A stretch of 64,000 bases of DNA from Woeseiaceae bacterium (lineage in GTDB: Bacteria > Pseudomonadota > Gammaproteobacteria > Steroidobacterales > Woeseiaceae): the NCBI GenBank assembly GCA_028289545.1, contig JANQPG010000102.1:1-64000 (forward strand), given 5' to 3'. A program made the position numbers and the translations under genes. Positions 53,627-62,393 of this stretch are shown here, one piece after another. Below the pieces are notes generated by a model that saw only the letters and a list, made by a program, of their open reading frames with translations, made no database searches and had not been told where the DNA came from. Numbering within the stretch: the first letter of the stretch is position 1; each line of letters begins with the position of its first letter.

Positions 53627-55252
53627 ATGAAACACACAGTCACCTGCGTCGGCCTTGCGCTGGCGTTACTCTTGGGCGCAGACGCACTGGCTTCCAGCCA
53701 TCGTGAAGCGCCTTTTGTCACCAAATATCCGCAGTCCGACGGCACGGATTTTTATCTGTTCAAAAGTTACGAGCCGGGGCGCGAAGACTACGTCACGATG
53801 ATCGCCAACTACATCCCGGTTCAGGCCGCGTACGGCGGGCCCCACTACTTCCCGATGGACAGCCAGGCCCTGTACGAAATACACGTCGACAACAACGGCG
53901 ACAGCCGAGAGGACCTGACGTTCCAGTTTCGCTTCAAGGATGCATTCCCAGCAGGCGGCCCGGTACGCCTCAACGTCGACGGCGAAGAGATCTCGAGCGT
54001 GCTGCGCAACATTGGCGTGCTGAGCGCCGACGACCAGACCGGCCTCAATCACCTCGAGTCGTACAGCGTATCGGTTGTTCAGGGTGACCGCCGCCGCGGT
54101 AGCCGCAGCACGGCAACCAATGTCGCCACGGGTAGCGCAGATTTTGCCAAACCGTTCGACTACGCCGGCACCAAGACGTTTGGCGGTCCCGGTAACTACA
54201 CGACCTACGCCAACAGCTTCATCCACGACATCAGCATTCCGGGCTGCAGCCTGCCGGGCCGCGTGTTTGTCGGGCAGCGCAACGAAGCGTTCAAGCTGAG
54301 TCTCGGCGAAGTGTTCGACCTCGTGAACTTCGTGCCGCTCGAAGGCGACAGCGCGCCGGGTGCCGGCGACGGCGACGGTTTCCCGGGCGGCGTCACGCAG
54401 GACCCGGAACGCAACATTCTGGCACGCAACAACGTCACGTCGATTGCGCTCGAAATCCATCAGGACTGCCTGACCCAGGGCGACGAGCCCGTCGTGGGCG
54501 CGTGGACGACGTCGAGCCTCAGGCAGCTCAACATACTGAATCCCCGGCCGACGTTCCTGAAGCCCGAGGTCAGCGGTGGTCGCTGGACGCAGGTTTCGCG
54601 ACTGTCCGCGCCGCTCGTCAACGAACTGGTCATCGGCTTCGAAAGCAAGGATCGGTTCAACTCGAGCGAACCCAAAGACGACGGCCAGTTCCTGAAGTTT
54701 GTCACCAACCCGGGCTTGCCGCTGATTCTGGACTCCCTGTTTCGGACGCCCGTGAACCAGACCCTGCAAATGGTTGACCCCGAGTTCGTGCCCTTCGACA
54801 ACATTGCGCCGACCAACTTCCCGCGCAACGACCTGGTTACCGCGTTCCTGACGGGCTTCCCGGGGTTGAACCAGCCAGCAAATGTCGTGCCCGGCGAAAT
54901 GCTCCGCCTGAACACGGACATACTGCCGACGCCGCGCGAAGCGCAGCATCCGCTGGGTGTCGCAGCCGGCGATCCGGCGGGGTTTCCGAACGGCCGCCGT
55001 CCTGCTGACGACAGCGTCGATATTGCGCTGCGCGTGGTCATGGGCGTGCTGTGCTACCCCGTCCCGCTCGGCGAAAACGGCGCCGACCTAGACCTCGGTC
55101 TGTGCAGTCCGGAAGACGCCGTGGTTGGCAACCAGCCGTTTACGGACGGCGCGCCGATACGGGCGACGGAGTTCAACAACAGCTTCCCGTACCTGTTGAC
55201 ACCGTACCCGGGTTCACCCGTCGGTGCGCCGTTGCCGCAGCCCGTGGACTAA
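53627..55252 (+). CDS. DUF4331 family secreted protein
   Basis: 541 residues from ATG 53627, with AGGAG nine bases upstream; an open frame back to 53348 overlaps the divergent sigma gene. Signal peptide to about 23, then the family hallmark ASSHREAPFVTKYPQSDGTDFY and DUF4331 beta-rich repeats. Periplasmic or secreted. DUF4331 proteins often occur beside ECF/ChrR genes and TPR proteins; their activity is not established. First gene of a run through 56902 and perhaps 58313. Confidence 0.9.
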   Translation: MKHTVTCVGLALALLLGADALASSHREAPFVTKYPQSDGTDFYLFKSYEPGREDYVTMIANYIPVQAAYGGPHYFPMDSQALYEIHVDNNGDSREDLTFQFRFKDAFPAGGPVRLNVDGEEISSVLRNIGVLSADDQTGLNHLESYSVSVVQGDRRRGSRSTATNVATGSADFAKPFDYAGTKTFGGPGNYTTYANSFIHDISIPGCSLPGRVFVGQRNEAFKLSLGEVFDLVNFVPLEGDSAPGAGDGDGFPGGVTQDPERNILARNNVTSIALEIHQDCLTQGDEPVVGAWTTSSLRQLNILNPRPTFLKPEVSGGRWTQVSRLSAPLVNELVIGFESKDRFNSSEPKDDGQFLKFVTNPGLPLILDSLFRTPVNQTLQMVDPEFVPFDNIAPTNFPRNDLVTAFLTGFPGLNQPANVVPGEMLRLNTDILPTPREAQHPLGVAAGDPAGFPNGRRPADDSVDIALRVVMGVLCYPVPLGENGADLDLGLCSPEDAVVGNQPFTDGAPIRATEFNNSFPYLLTPYPGSPVGAPLPQPVD

Positions 55253-55277
55253 ACGATCCGCTCTCGAGGAGACTGAC

Positions 55278-55793
55278 ATGAAACATCTGTATGCAGGCTT
55301 TGCGTTAGCAGGCCTTGGACTCGCCGCCTGTGGCGGATCGGGAGACGATCCTCAGCCGATCAACCAACCCCCGGCTCTCAGCGCAATCGCCGATCAAAGC
55401 ATTACGGCCAACGGCACAAGCCAGCCGATTGCCTTTTCGATCAGCGACGAGGCTGCTGACGAGGTAACGCTCACCGTTTCGTCGGACCGGCAGAACCTCG
55501 TAGCGGACGACAACATCGCGCTGGACGGCAACGGCTCGGCTCGGTCGCTAACCGTTACGCCCAGTATCGACGAAGCCGGAGACGCGTTTATCACCATCGT
55601 CGCGACGGACGGACAGGGATTGTCGGCCGGCACGTCGTTTCTGCTGACGGTAACTCCCGAGCAGAAGTCGATGCAGCAGTTCGCGCGCGATACGTTCGCG
55701 GAGGGCGCGGACGACGAGCCGGCGCTGATCAATGCCGTCGAGTTCGCCGAAGACGCTGAAAACGACGACTTTGCGGATCTTCTGGCGCAGTAA
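55278..55793 (+). CDS. Lipoprotein with cadherin/Ig-like domain
   Basis: 171 residues from ATG 55278 with GAGGAG upstream. Lipobox GLGLAACG (Cys18), then an Ig/cadherin-like beta domain at about 30-130 (pattern ending DAFITIVATDGQGLSAGTSF) and an acidic C-terminus. Probably anchored at the outer membrane and possibly binding the DUF4331 protein. A strong terminator follows, so some transcripts end here. Confidence 0.78.
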   Translation: MKHLYAGFALAGLGLAACGGSGDDPQPINQPPALSAIADQSITANGTSQPIAFSISDEAADEVTLTVSSDRQNLVADDNIALDGNGSARSLTVTPSIDEAGDAFITIVATDGQGLSAGTSFLLTVTPEQKSMQQFARDTFAEGADDEPALINAVEFAEDAENDDFADLLAQ

Positions 55794-55800
55794 CGCCTTG

Positions 55801-55831
55801 GCCCCGGGGCTGGTCCCCGGGGCTTTTTTTT
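55801..55831 (+). terminator. Rho-independent terminator inside the DUF4331 gene run
   Basis: GCCCCGGGG, loop CTGGT, CCCCGGGGC (55801-55823), then eight T residues. The next gene starts only 18 bases later with AAGAGGAG, so partial read-through would set the ratio of downstream genes. Confidence 0.9.
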
Positions 55832-55849
55832 GAAGAGGAGAACAAAAAA

Positions 55850-56902
55850 ATGGAGAGCAACAAGATCCGCGACATCCTCTCGGCAACACTGACGCCGCTG
55901 ACCGTCCTGGCATTCCTGTTCGACGGTTCAATCGCGAGCGCACACAACGTTCACTCTGCGCCGCATGAGGTCCCCGCGGCCATACACGTCGAATCGCAGC
56001 TGGACGTTCGACATCTCATTCGTTTGTTCCGGGAAAGCGGCGACGACGGTCATCTCGACACGGCCTGGGCGCTGCTCGAGCCGCAGCTCCACGGACAAAC
56101 GCCGGCGCCCGGCGTCCTCGTCGACGCCGCCATGCTCGCCCAGTCGCGACACAATTTCTCGCTGGCGCTGGAGCTTCTGGATCGCGCGCTCGAGCAGCGT
56201 CCGCACATGCCGCAAGCCTGGCTGCTTCGCGCCACCATCGAACTCGTGCGCGGCAATGTTCACGAGGCGCTCGACGCCTGCCGACAGCTTCGCGGCAGCA
56301 CGGCGCTCGTCGCCATCACCTGCCATGCGCGGGTTGCGATTGCGCGCGGCGACGACGAACGGGCGCTCAAACAAATGACGGCCGTGTTAGCCCATATCGA
56401 CGAAGCCGGGACTGACGCCGACCGGCTCGCGTGGTCACTGAGCGTTGCCGGCGACGCAGCCGCCGGGCACAACCCGAAGCTGGCCGTATCGCTGTACGAG
56501 CGCTCGCTCGAACTGTCCGAGAGTGCACAGGTGCGCTCGGCGCTGGTGGACGTTCTGCTGCAACTCGACCGGCTCGATGACGCGGGAGCGGCGCTGGACA
56601 GGGGTTCAGCCGCGTTGCCGCTCGCCGTGCGGCGGCTGATCGTCTCCGTGCGCCAGGGACGCGAGGACGAGGTCGCCGCGGACATCGGCATTGCTGACCA
56701 ACGGTTTCGGCGCTGGATTGCCCACGAAGACTGGCTGCACGCCCGTGAGATGGCGCGCTTCTACCTCGATGTGCTGCCGCGGCCTGCGCTCGCCCGGCGT
56801 CTCGCGGCGAAGAACCTCGAGCTCCAGCGGGAACCGGAAGACCTGAGGCTCGCCCGTCGCTCGGCCAGCTTGCCGGCCGCGGTCGGGAACAAGCGGACCT
56901 GA
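55850..56902 (+). CDS. Secreted TPR-repeat protein
   Basis: 350 residues with a signal peptide to about 30 (GSIASA). Tetratricopeptide-like helices cover 60-290 (ALELLDRALEQRPHMPQAWL). From context it accompanies DUF4331 proteins. The ribosome site lies directly after a terminator T-tract. No enzymatic motif. Confidence 0.82.
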   Translation: MESNKIRDILSATLTPLTVLAFLFDGSIASAHNVHSAPHEVPAAIHVESQLDVRHLIRLFRESGDDGHLDTAWALLEPQLHGQTPAPGVLVDAAMLAQSRHNFSLALELLDRALEQRPHMPQAWLLRATIELVRGNVHEALDACRQLRGSTALVAITCHARVAIARGDDERALKQMTAVLAHIDEAGTDADRLAWSLSVAGDAAAGHNPKLAVSLYERSLELSESAQVRSALVDVLLQLDRLDDAGAALDRGSAALPLAVRRLIVSVRQGREDEVAADIGIADQRFRRWIAHEDWLHAREMARFYLDVLPRPALARRLAAKNLELQREPEDLRLARRSASLPAAVGNKRT

Positions 56903-57027
56903 CGCTCATGCCGTGAGGGTCTGAGGATCGGAATGCATCCGGAGCGCGCCGGCAAACGTATATCTTGAGGAGAGGCCATTGGTGGCGCCTTCTTATAAAG
57001 TAATACCTGACACACGGGGGATTTCGC

Positions 57028-57591
57028 ATGGCTCGACGCGGCACTAACGAGCTCGACAGGATGATGATGCTGGCCGGCAACGGCAATGAAGCGGCATTTC
57101 GGCAGTTTTACGATCTGACCGCACCGACGCTCAATGCCATCCTGCTGCACATGCTCAAGGATCGTTTTCAAGCCGAGGACGTGCTGCAGGACGCCATGGT
57201 CATCGCCTGGAACAAGGCGGCCCACTTTGACCCCGCAAAAGCGGGCGCAAAAACCTGGATCACGACGATTGCGAGACGCCGGGCACTCGACCTGTTACGC
57301 AGCCGCAACCGCCGTGACGAAGTCATGCGGGAGGGCGCCGCCGACATTCGCGACGTGCTGAGCCAGGCGGAACCCGCGGCCGCGGACTCACCCGAATCCT
57401 CGGCAACCGAACGCCGGCTGGCCCAGTGTTTCGGCGAATTGAACAGCGACGCGGCATCCTGCATTCGTTTTGCGTATCTCGAGGGCTTGAGTTTCACGGA
57501 GATTGCGGCGCGCATCGATCGCCGCCTCGGTACGGTCAAAAGCTGGATACGCCGCGGCGTTTCGAAGCTCAGGGAGTGTATGCGGGCATGA
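57028..57591 (+). CDS. ECF RNA polymerase sigma factor (RskA-linked)
   Basis: 187 residues. Region 2 at about 20-95 (DRFQAEDVLQDAMVIAWNKA, WITTIARRRALDLL) and region 4 at about 130-185 (YLEGLSFTEIAARIDRRLGT). SigK/SigL-like pattern. Its stop overlaps the start of a membrane anti-sigma gene (ATGA), which should hold it inactive until a signal arrives. Confidence 0.93.
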   Translation: MARRGTNELDRMMMLAGNGNEAAFRQFYDLTAPTLNAILLHMLKDRFQAEDVLQDAMVIAWNKAAHFDPAKAGAKTWITTIARRRALDLLRSRNRRDEVMREGAADIRDVLSQAEPAAADSPESSATERRLAQCFGELNSDAASCIRFAYLEGLSFTEIAARIDRRLGTVKSWIRRGVSKLRECMRA

Positions 57592-58313
57592 ACTATCGCA
57601 ACCCGGACAGGCTCGAGGCGCTGGCGCGGGAATTTGTGCTTGGCACCCTTTCGCGGCGGGCCCGGCGCCGCTTCGGCCGGCTTATGGACGAGGACGAGGC
57701 TGTAGCGGCTGCCGTTTACGCCCTGGAAGAGCAGCTGCTCGGACTGGGCTGGTCGCTTACGCCAGAAGCTCCGTCCGAACTCGTCTGGCAGCGGATTTCC
57801 CGGCAAGCGGGTCTGGGCCGGGCGCGTCGGCGGCCGGCGGCCAATCCGTGGCGCTCGGTCGCGGCTGCCGCACTGCTCGGCCTGATCGTCAGCACGGTGG
57901 CATGGTGGCAGGAGCGACTACAGCCGCCCGAGCGTATCGTCGAGACCGTTACTGAAACCGTCACCGAAACGCTGGAGCCCGCCGTCAGTGTGGTTGCGGA
58001 TCCCGAAGGCAACACACTGTGGGTGGCTCGCGTGTATCCCGGCCTGGGGCGCGCGGACGTTACGGTGTCCACGACACCCGAGGCGCAACCGACCAACGAC
58101 TACCAGCTCTGGGTGCTCGGCGACGACGGCGTCCCGGTCTCGATGGGCCTGTTGCCGCAAACGGGCGAGCGTCAGCTCGATCTGAGTCCAACCGCCGTCG
58201 CGGCGCTCGAAACCGGCGAACTACTGGCCGTGAGCCTTGAGCCGCTGGGCGGATCGCCGATAGCAACACCGACTGGGTCTGTGCTGTACACGGCAGCGTT
58301 GCTGGCGCCCTGA
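57588..58313 (+). CDS. RskA-type transmembrane anti-sigma factor
   Basis: 241 residues from ATG 57588, overlapping the sigma stop. Cytoplasmic N-terminus of about 95 residues (FVLGTLSRRARRRFGRLMDE) without a zinc ligand set, one membrane helix at about 100-118, and a periplasmic RskA domain (QLWVLGDDGVPVSMGLLPQT). Sequesters the upstream sigma factor at the membrane; release normally needs regulated proteolysis. Confidence 0.9.
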   Translation: MNYRNPDRLEALAREFVLGTLSRRARRRFGRLMDEDEAVAAAVYALEEQLLGLGWSLTPEAPSELVWQRISRQAGLGRARRRPAANPWRSVAAAALLGLIVSTVAWWQERLQPPERIVETVTETVTETLEPAVSVVADPEGNTLWVARVYPGLGRADVTVSTTPEAQPTNDYQLWVLGDDGVPVSMGLLPQTGERQLDLSPTAVAALETGELLAVSLEPLGGSPIATPTGSVLYTAALLAP

Positions 58314-58352
58314 GGAGCGGCTCCTGCGGCACCGGCCGACGCTGTTGAAGCG

Positions 58353-58358
58353 TATAAT
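58353..58358 (+). promoter_or_regulatory. Perfect -10 hexamer before a small membrane protein
   Basis: TATAAT stands 38 bases upstream of the next start; no good -35 is visible at 16-18 bases. Confidence 0.3.
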
Positions 58359-58395
58359 CAGGCGCTCTTTTTGATGGTATCGACCCAGTGCCTCA

Positions 58396-58749
58396 ATGAG
58401 ACGCACAGCAGACACGGTGAAGCTGGACCTGGCGATCCGGCAATCTCGATCGATACACATCACGCTGGCCATTGTGCTGCTGCCGATAGCCGTTGCCGGA
58501 GTCGTCTATACCTTCCTCGGAAGCGCGGCCATTGTCGTAACGCTACGGCAAGGCTATTTCCCGCTTGGGTTTGGAAGCGCAATACTCGATGTCGTTCTGG
58601 GGGTGGTTTTCATCGGTGCGGATAGCGTCATGGTGTTGCAAGTGCTCGAAGCGAACCGAAGACTGAAAACCTTACGCGAAGATCCGAATCGAACCGTGCG
58701 GGACCTCCCCGCGCCATTTCAGCCTTCGGTATTCGGGCCGTACCACTAG
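58396..58749 (+). CDS. Small membrane protein of unknown function
   Basis: 117 residues from ATG 58396. Two hydrophobic helices at about 23-45 and 58-82, basic N-terminus, soluble C-terminal tail of about 35 residues. No family recognised. It lies between the anti-sigma gene and the convergent DUF4287 gene; it may have its own promoter. Confidence 0.65.
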   Translation: MRRTADTVKLDLAIRQSRSIHITLAIVLLPIAVAGVVYTFLGSAAIVVTLRQGYFPLGFGSAILDVVLGVVFIGADSVMVLQVLEANRRLKTLREDPNRTVRDLPAPFQPSVFGPYH

Positions 58750-58790
58750 CCGTCCTCGGACCTCACGTTCCCGCGCTACGCCTTGTTGGG

Positions 58791-59336
58791 TCAGCCGGCG
58801 TTTTCATACGCTTCCTGCATCCAATCCTTCACGGCCTGATCGAAGTCCTCTGCACTTTCGAGCCGCACGCGGTGGCTGCACATGGCGTTGTAAGTCTCCA
58901 GCCGGCCCGCCGCGGGCTTGCCCTTGAGCGCCAGTCCGAGATCGATCCGAGTTCGAGTTGCCGGCGTAATCAGTGCAAACTGCTTCTTGCGCCGCAGGCT
59001 GACGCTCGCCTTCTTGGGCGCAATCTCGACGTCCGCGCCCAGCGACATTGCGAACTCGACGAGGCTATCGTGCAACGGGCGCAGGTGCGCCTTCGGACCG
59101 GCGTACTGCTGCGCCACGAGATCCGTGTCTGCCGTATCGCGTTCGAGCGCCTTGCTCGCAATCAGGTTGGCAAAACCGTGCGTCACGCCGTATTCGGCCT
59201 TCAGGTGTTTGACGATCTGGCCGTGTTTGCCGAGGCCGGTGCCGGCGACGAGCTTGAGCCATTCGTCGAGCGGCTTGCCGGTTTTCTCAGGCAGGTTCTT
59301 GAGCATCGTTGCCAGTTGTTGTTCGGGTGTAGACAT
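58791..59336 (-). CDS. DUF4287/DUF5655-domain protein
   Basis: 181 residues from ATG 59336, with AGGAG upstream; an open extension to 59450 enters the repeat element. N-terminal DUF4287-like part at about 10-75 (TGKPLDEWLKLVAGTGLGKH, HGFANLIASKA) and C-terminal DUF5655-like part at about 85-180. Cytoplasmic, function unknown; such proteins often travel with ArsR/SRPBCC genes, as here. Confidence 0.82.
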   Translation of the reverse strand: MSTPEQQLATMLKNLPEKTGKPLDEWLKLVAGTGLGKHGQIVKHLKAEYGVTHGFANLIASKALERDTADTDLVAQQYAGPKAHLRPLHDSLVEFAMSLGADVEIAPKKASVSLRRKKQFALITPATRTRIDLGLALKGKPAAGRLETYNAMCSHRVRLESAEDFDQAVKDWMQEAYENAG

Positions 59337-59354
59337 GTGTTCGCTCCTGGTGTT

Positions 59355-59503
59355 CTGTCTGGCTAATTCATTGGATAAGGTCGGCAGCGGATTTTTGTGT
59401 CTGGCAAGGCGCGGCGACGAGTAATAGCGAGCTATTGCGAGGAGCCGCAACGCCGCCAGACGCGAAAAGACGCAGCGAATTATTCGATGAATTAGGCAGA
59501 CAG
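59355..59503. repeat. Imperfect inverted-repeat element inside the ArsR operon
   Basis: The outer arms begin CTGTCTGGCTAATTCAT (59355) and end in the inverse ATGAATTAGGCAGACAG (59503), imperfect beyond. A central AATAGC-GA-GCTATT hairpin is at 59423-59436, flanked by GC-rich complementary segments. No gene. It fits exactly between the DUF4287 start and the SRPBCC stop (four bases away). Same design as the element at 50257-50522. Confidence 0.65.
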
Positions 59504-59507
59504 GACA

Positions 59508-60053
59508 CTAAAGTCTGTCGATTTTCTCGAAAGACCAGTTTTCCGATTTCGAGACGCTCGGAGAAAACGGTTCGAACAATCCCATCATGCCGAGCATCAG
59601 GCGCCCGCTGAAAGATGGCCGGCCGGTTTCGACAACCGACTTGAACGTGTTGACGATGAACGATCCGCCCTGCGCCATGCCTTTCTCGGTCTTGGTGCCG
59701 GCGGGCACGTTGGTCGTGATCAATGAAAACTCGGTACCGCCCTCGACCGTCTTCAGCTCGTAGGTAACGGTGCACGGCGGATCGTCGTAGTTGGTGAACT
59801 TGAACGTGTGCGCATAGCGGTGCGGCGGATCAAATTCCAGTACTTTGCCGACGACGCTGCGGTACTTGCCGCTCTGGGTTTGCATGGCGATCGGCGTACC
59901 CACGGCCAGCTCGCCGTTGGTTTTGCAGACCGCCCCAAAAAAGAACGGCAGCACTTCGTCGGTTTTGACGAGTTCCGCCCAGACTTTTTCGATAGGCGCC
60001 GCGATGGTTACTTTGTAGATGGCTTTATTGCTTTTCTGTGAGTCGTCGTTCAT
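59508..60053 (-). CDS. SRPBCC/AHSA1-family ligand-binding protein
   Basis: 181 residues. The opening strand AIYKVTIAAPIEKVWAELV and later FDPPHRYAHTFKF, EFSLITTNVP and a GGSFIVNTFKSVVETG helix give the START-like helix-grip fold of Activator-of-Hsp90-type proteins. It binds a small hydrophobic ligand or acts as a chaperone-like factor; ligand unknown. Second gene of the ArsR operon, 84 bases after arsR-like; the gap contains two near-copies of GGGTCGATCTRYACCC (60078 and 60112). Confidence 0.9.
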   Translation of the reverse strand: MNDDSQKSNKAIYKVTIAAPIEKVWAELVKTDEVLPFFFGAVCKTNGELAVGTPIAMQTQSGKYRSVVGKVLEFDPPHRYAHTFKFTNYDDPPCTVTYELKTVEGGTEFSLITTNVPAGTKTEKGMAQGGSFIVNTFKSVVETGRPSFSGRLMLGMMGLFEPFSPSVSKSENWSFEKIDRL

Positions 60054-60137
60054 TCGTGTTTCCTCATCTATCTTTACGGGTCGATCTGTACCCGGCGTCG
60101 GTGGATACCCGGGGTCGATCTACACCCTCGCGGCCCG

Positions 60138-60488
60138 CTACTCCCGATCCCCCGCGCCGCCGGCCGCCTGCTCGGCGGCTTTCTTGATCGAAGTCACCCG
60201 ATTCGCCCAGTGCGCGCCGTATTCATCGGTCCAGCGCTCGTAAATCATCTGTATCGGCACCTGGTTGAGATACAGGCGCCGGGAACGGCCGTCCTTCTCG
60301 CTGACGACAAGATTGGCGGTCTCGAGCACGTTGAGGTGATTCATGACCGCAATCCGGCTGCAGTCGAACTGCGCCGCCAGCTTGCCTACCGGCCAACCGG
60401 GGTTTTCGCGCAGCAGGTCGAGAATGGTTCTTCGCGTCTGATGCGCCAGCGCGTGAAACACCTGGTCCATTCCCTGATTGGTAATCAT
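60138..60488 (-). CDS. ArsR-family winged-helix repressor
   Basis: 116 residues. Helix-turn-helix core QTRRTILDLLRENPGWPVGK and FDCSRIAVMNHLNVLETANL; no CxC metal motif, so it is of the SdpR-like, SRPBCC-linked subgroup. A long palindrome overlaps its own start codon, so strong autorepression is expected. Operon order: ArsR, SRPBCC, DUF4287. Confidence 0.92.
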   Translation of the reverse strand: MITNQGMDQVFHALAHQTRRTILDLLRENPGWPVGKLAAQFDCSRIAVMNHLNVLETANLVVSEKDGRSRRLYLNQVPIQMIYERWTDEYGAHWANRVTSIKKAAEQAAGGAGDRE

Positions 60489-60503
60489 GTAATTACATTA
60501 TTA
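60482..60503. promoter_or_regulatory. ArsR operator overlapping its start codon
   Basis: ATGTAATTACAT (60487-60498) is a perfect palindrome, flanked symmetrically by TAAT and ATTA, giving a 22-base near-perfect dyad over the ATG of the repressor. Confidence 0.6.
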
Positions 60504-60573
60504 CTAATAGTGAAGCACGTCAAGAGGCGCTCCGCCAGGACAGCCCTTTGCCGACGCACGGCAGATCAAGGGC

Positions 60574-60641
60574 GTTAAGACGTTTTTTAGAGAGCCCGCG
60601 TGTTGCGGCGCATAAGACCAGGCGGTATGTTAATGCATTAA
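60574..60641. promoter_or_regulatory. Candidate operators before the alpha-glucosidase gene
   Basis: GTTAAGACGTTTTTTAG (60574-60590) has the central CG typical of LacI-family sites and resembles the site at 63527-63542. TTAATGCATTAA (60630-60641) is a perfect palindrome. Either may bind the LacI-type regulator encoded at 62394. Confidence 0.3.
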
Positions 60642-60716
60642 GAAGAGCGGTTTTCGACGTCTGCACATCCGGAAAAGCCGCCAAAAATCGTTTACCGACA
60701 ACGTAGGACCCCAGGC

Positions 60717-62336
60717 ATGACGGAAGTACCCGAATGGTGGCGCGGCGGGGTCATCTATCAAATCTATCCGCGCAGTTTCGTGGACTCGAACGGCGACGGC
60801 ATCGGCGACCTGCGTGGCATCACGGGGCGGCTGGACCACGTCGCAGGCCTGGGTGTCGACGCCATCTGGATATCGCCGTTCTTTACTTCGCCGATGAAGG
60901 ACTTCGGCTACGACATTGCGGACTATCGCGGCGTCGACCCCATGTTCGGCACGCTGGACGACTTCAGCGAGCTCGTGAACACAGCCCACTCGCTCGGACT
61001 CAAAGTCATTATCGATCAGGTTTTGAGCCACTCATCGGATCAGCATCCCTGGTTCGAAGCGAGCCGTCAGAGCCGCGACAACGACAAGTCGGACTGGTAC
61101 GTCTGGGCGGACCCCAAACCGGATGGCTCACCGCCTAACAACTGGCTGTCTATCTTCGGCGGTAGCGCCTGGAGCTGGGAATCGCGCCGCCGCCAGTATT
61201 ACCTGCACAATTTTCTCGACAGTCAGCCGGACATGGACTTCCATAATCCCGAGGTACGCGCGGCACAGCTCGACAATCTTCGCTTCTGGCTCGACCTGGG
61301 CGTCGATGGCTTCAGGCTCGACGTCGTGAACTACTACTTCCATAGCCGGGGACTCGAAGACAATCCACCGCGCCCGGCGAACGAAGCGCCGCTCTCCGGG
61401 CTGACGCTCGACAACCCCTACGCGTATCAGCGCCACGTTTACGACATCGACCGTCCGGAGAATATTGCCCTGCTACGCGAGATCCGCGGGCTCATGAATC
61501 GGTACGGCGACATAGCGACGATGGGCGAGATTACCGGCGAAGACCCGATCGGCACCTTGGCCGAATACACGGGCGGCGGCGACAAGTTGAATATGGCGTA
61601 TACGTTTTCCCTGTTAACGGACGATGCCTCGCCGGAACACATTCGTTCGGTCATTGCCGCTCTCGAAGAACGTGTTGGCGACGGGTGGCCGTGCTGGGCG
61701 CTGTCCAATCACGACGTGACCCGCTGCGTGAGCCGCTGGGGCGGGGACACACCCCAAACCGACCGCCTCGCCCGGGTCGCCGTGGCGCTGATCGGCTGCC
61801 TGCGTGGAAGCGTCTGCCTGTATCAGGGTGACGAACTCGGTCTGCCGCAGGCCGACGTTCCCTACGACCGGATCCGGGATCCATACGGCCTGCCCTTCTG
61901 GCCGGAATACAAAGGTCGCGACGGCTGCCGTACCCCTATGGTCTGGACGGCGGACGCAACCGGGCACGGCGGGTTCTCCAGAGCCGAGCCCTGGTTGCCG
62001 ATAGACCCCGGACACCTCGACATGTCGGTCGACGTGCAACGGCAGGATACCGACAGCACCCTCAAGTTCGTCTCGGGATTCCTCGCATGGCGGCGACAGC
62101 AGCCTGCACTCGTACACGGCAGCCTCGAATTGCTGGACAGCGGCGATATTCTCGCGTGGACCCGCGAAGCGAACGGCCAGATACTGCTCTCAGCCTTCAA
62201 TCTGCTGCCGGAGGAGCGCCGGTTTGCGGGTGGCTGGACCAATGCGCGAGTTGTCGAGACCGGTCTCGATGGCCGGATCGAAGGCGGCAGCATCGTCCTC
62301 CCCGGCTATGGCGGGCTGATTGCCGAATTGAGCTAG
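60717..62336 (+). CDS. GH13 alpha-glucosidase (oligo-1,6-glucosidase type)
   Basis: 539 residues. (beta/alpha)8 barrel with WWRGGVIYQIYPRSF start, DSNGDGIGDLRGI, nucleophile Asp202 in DGFRLDVVN, acid/base Glu271 in MGEITGED, and Asp333 in SNHDVTR. No signal peptide, so it cleaves imported malto-oligosaccharides in the cytoplasm. GH13_23-like. First gene of a maltodextrin locus followed by LacI and TonB-receptor genes. Confidence 0.93.
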   Translation: MTEVPEWWRGGVIYQIYPRSFVDSNGDGIGDLRGITGRLDHVAGLGVDAIWISPFFTSPMKDFGYDIADYRGVDPMFGTLDDFSELVNTAHSLGLKVIIDQVLSHSSDQHPWFEASRQSRDNDKSDWYVWADPKPDGSPPNNWLSIFGGSAWSWESRRRQYYLHNFLDSQPDMDFHNPEVRAAQLDNLRFWLDLGVDGFRLDVVNYYFHSRGLEDNPPRPANEAPLSGLTLDNPYAYQRHVYDIDRPENIALLREIRGLMNRYGDIATMGEITGEDPIGTLAEYTGGGDKLNMAYTFSLLTDDASPEHIRSVIAALEERVGDGWPCWALSNHDVTRCVSRWGGDTPQTDRLARVAVALIGCLRGSVCLYQGDELGLPQADVPYDRIRDPYGLPFWPEYKGRDGCRTPMVWTADATGHGGFSRAEPWLPIDPGHLDMSVDVQRQDTDSTLKFVSGFLAWRRQQPALVHGSLELLDSGDILAWTREANGQILLSAFNLLPEERRFAGGWTNARVVETGLDGRIEGGSIVLPGYGGLIAELS

Positions 62337-62393
62337 CGCCCCGCGCACTTGTCGTGCCCTGGGTTAGAATGACGCGGGCAGTTTGAGGAACCC

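Noticed and set aside
53666..54949. 427-codon minus-strand open frame opposite the DUF4331 gene
   Set aside because: No signal, no domain, composition of an antisense shadow, and the plus-strand product is a recognised family.
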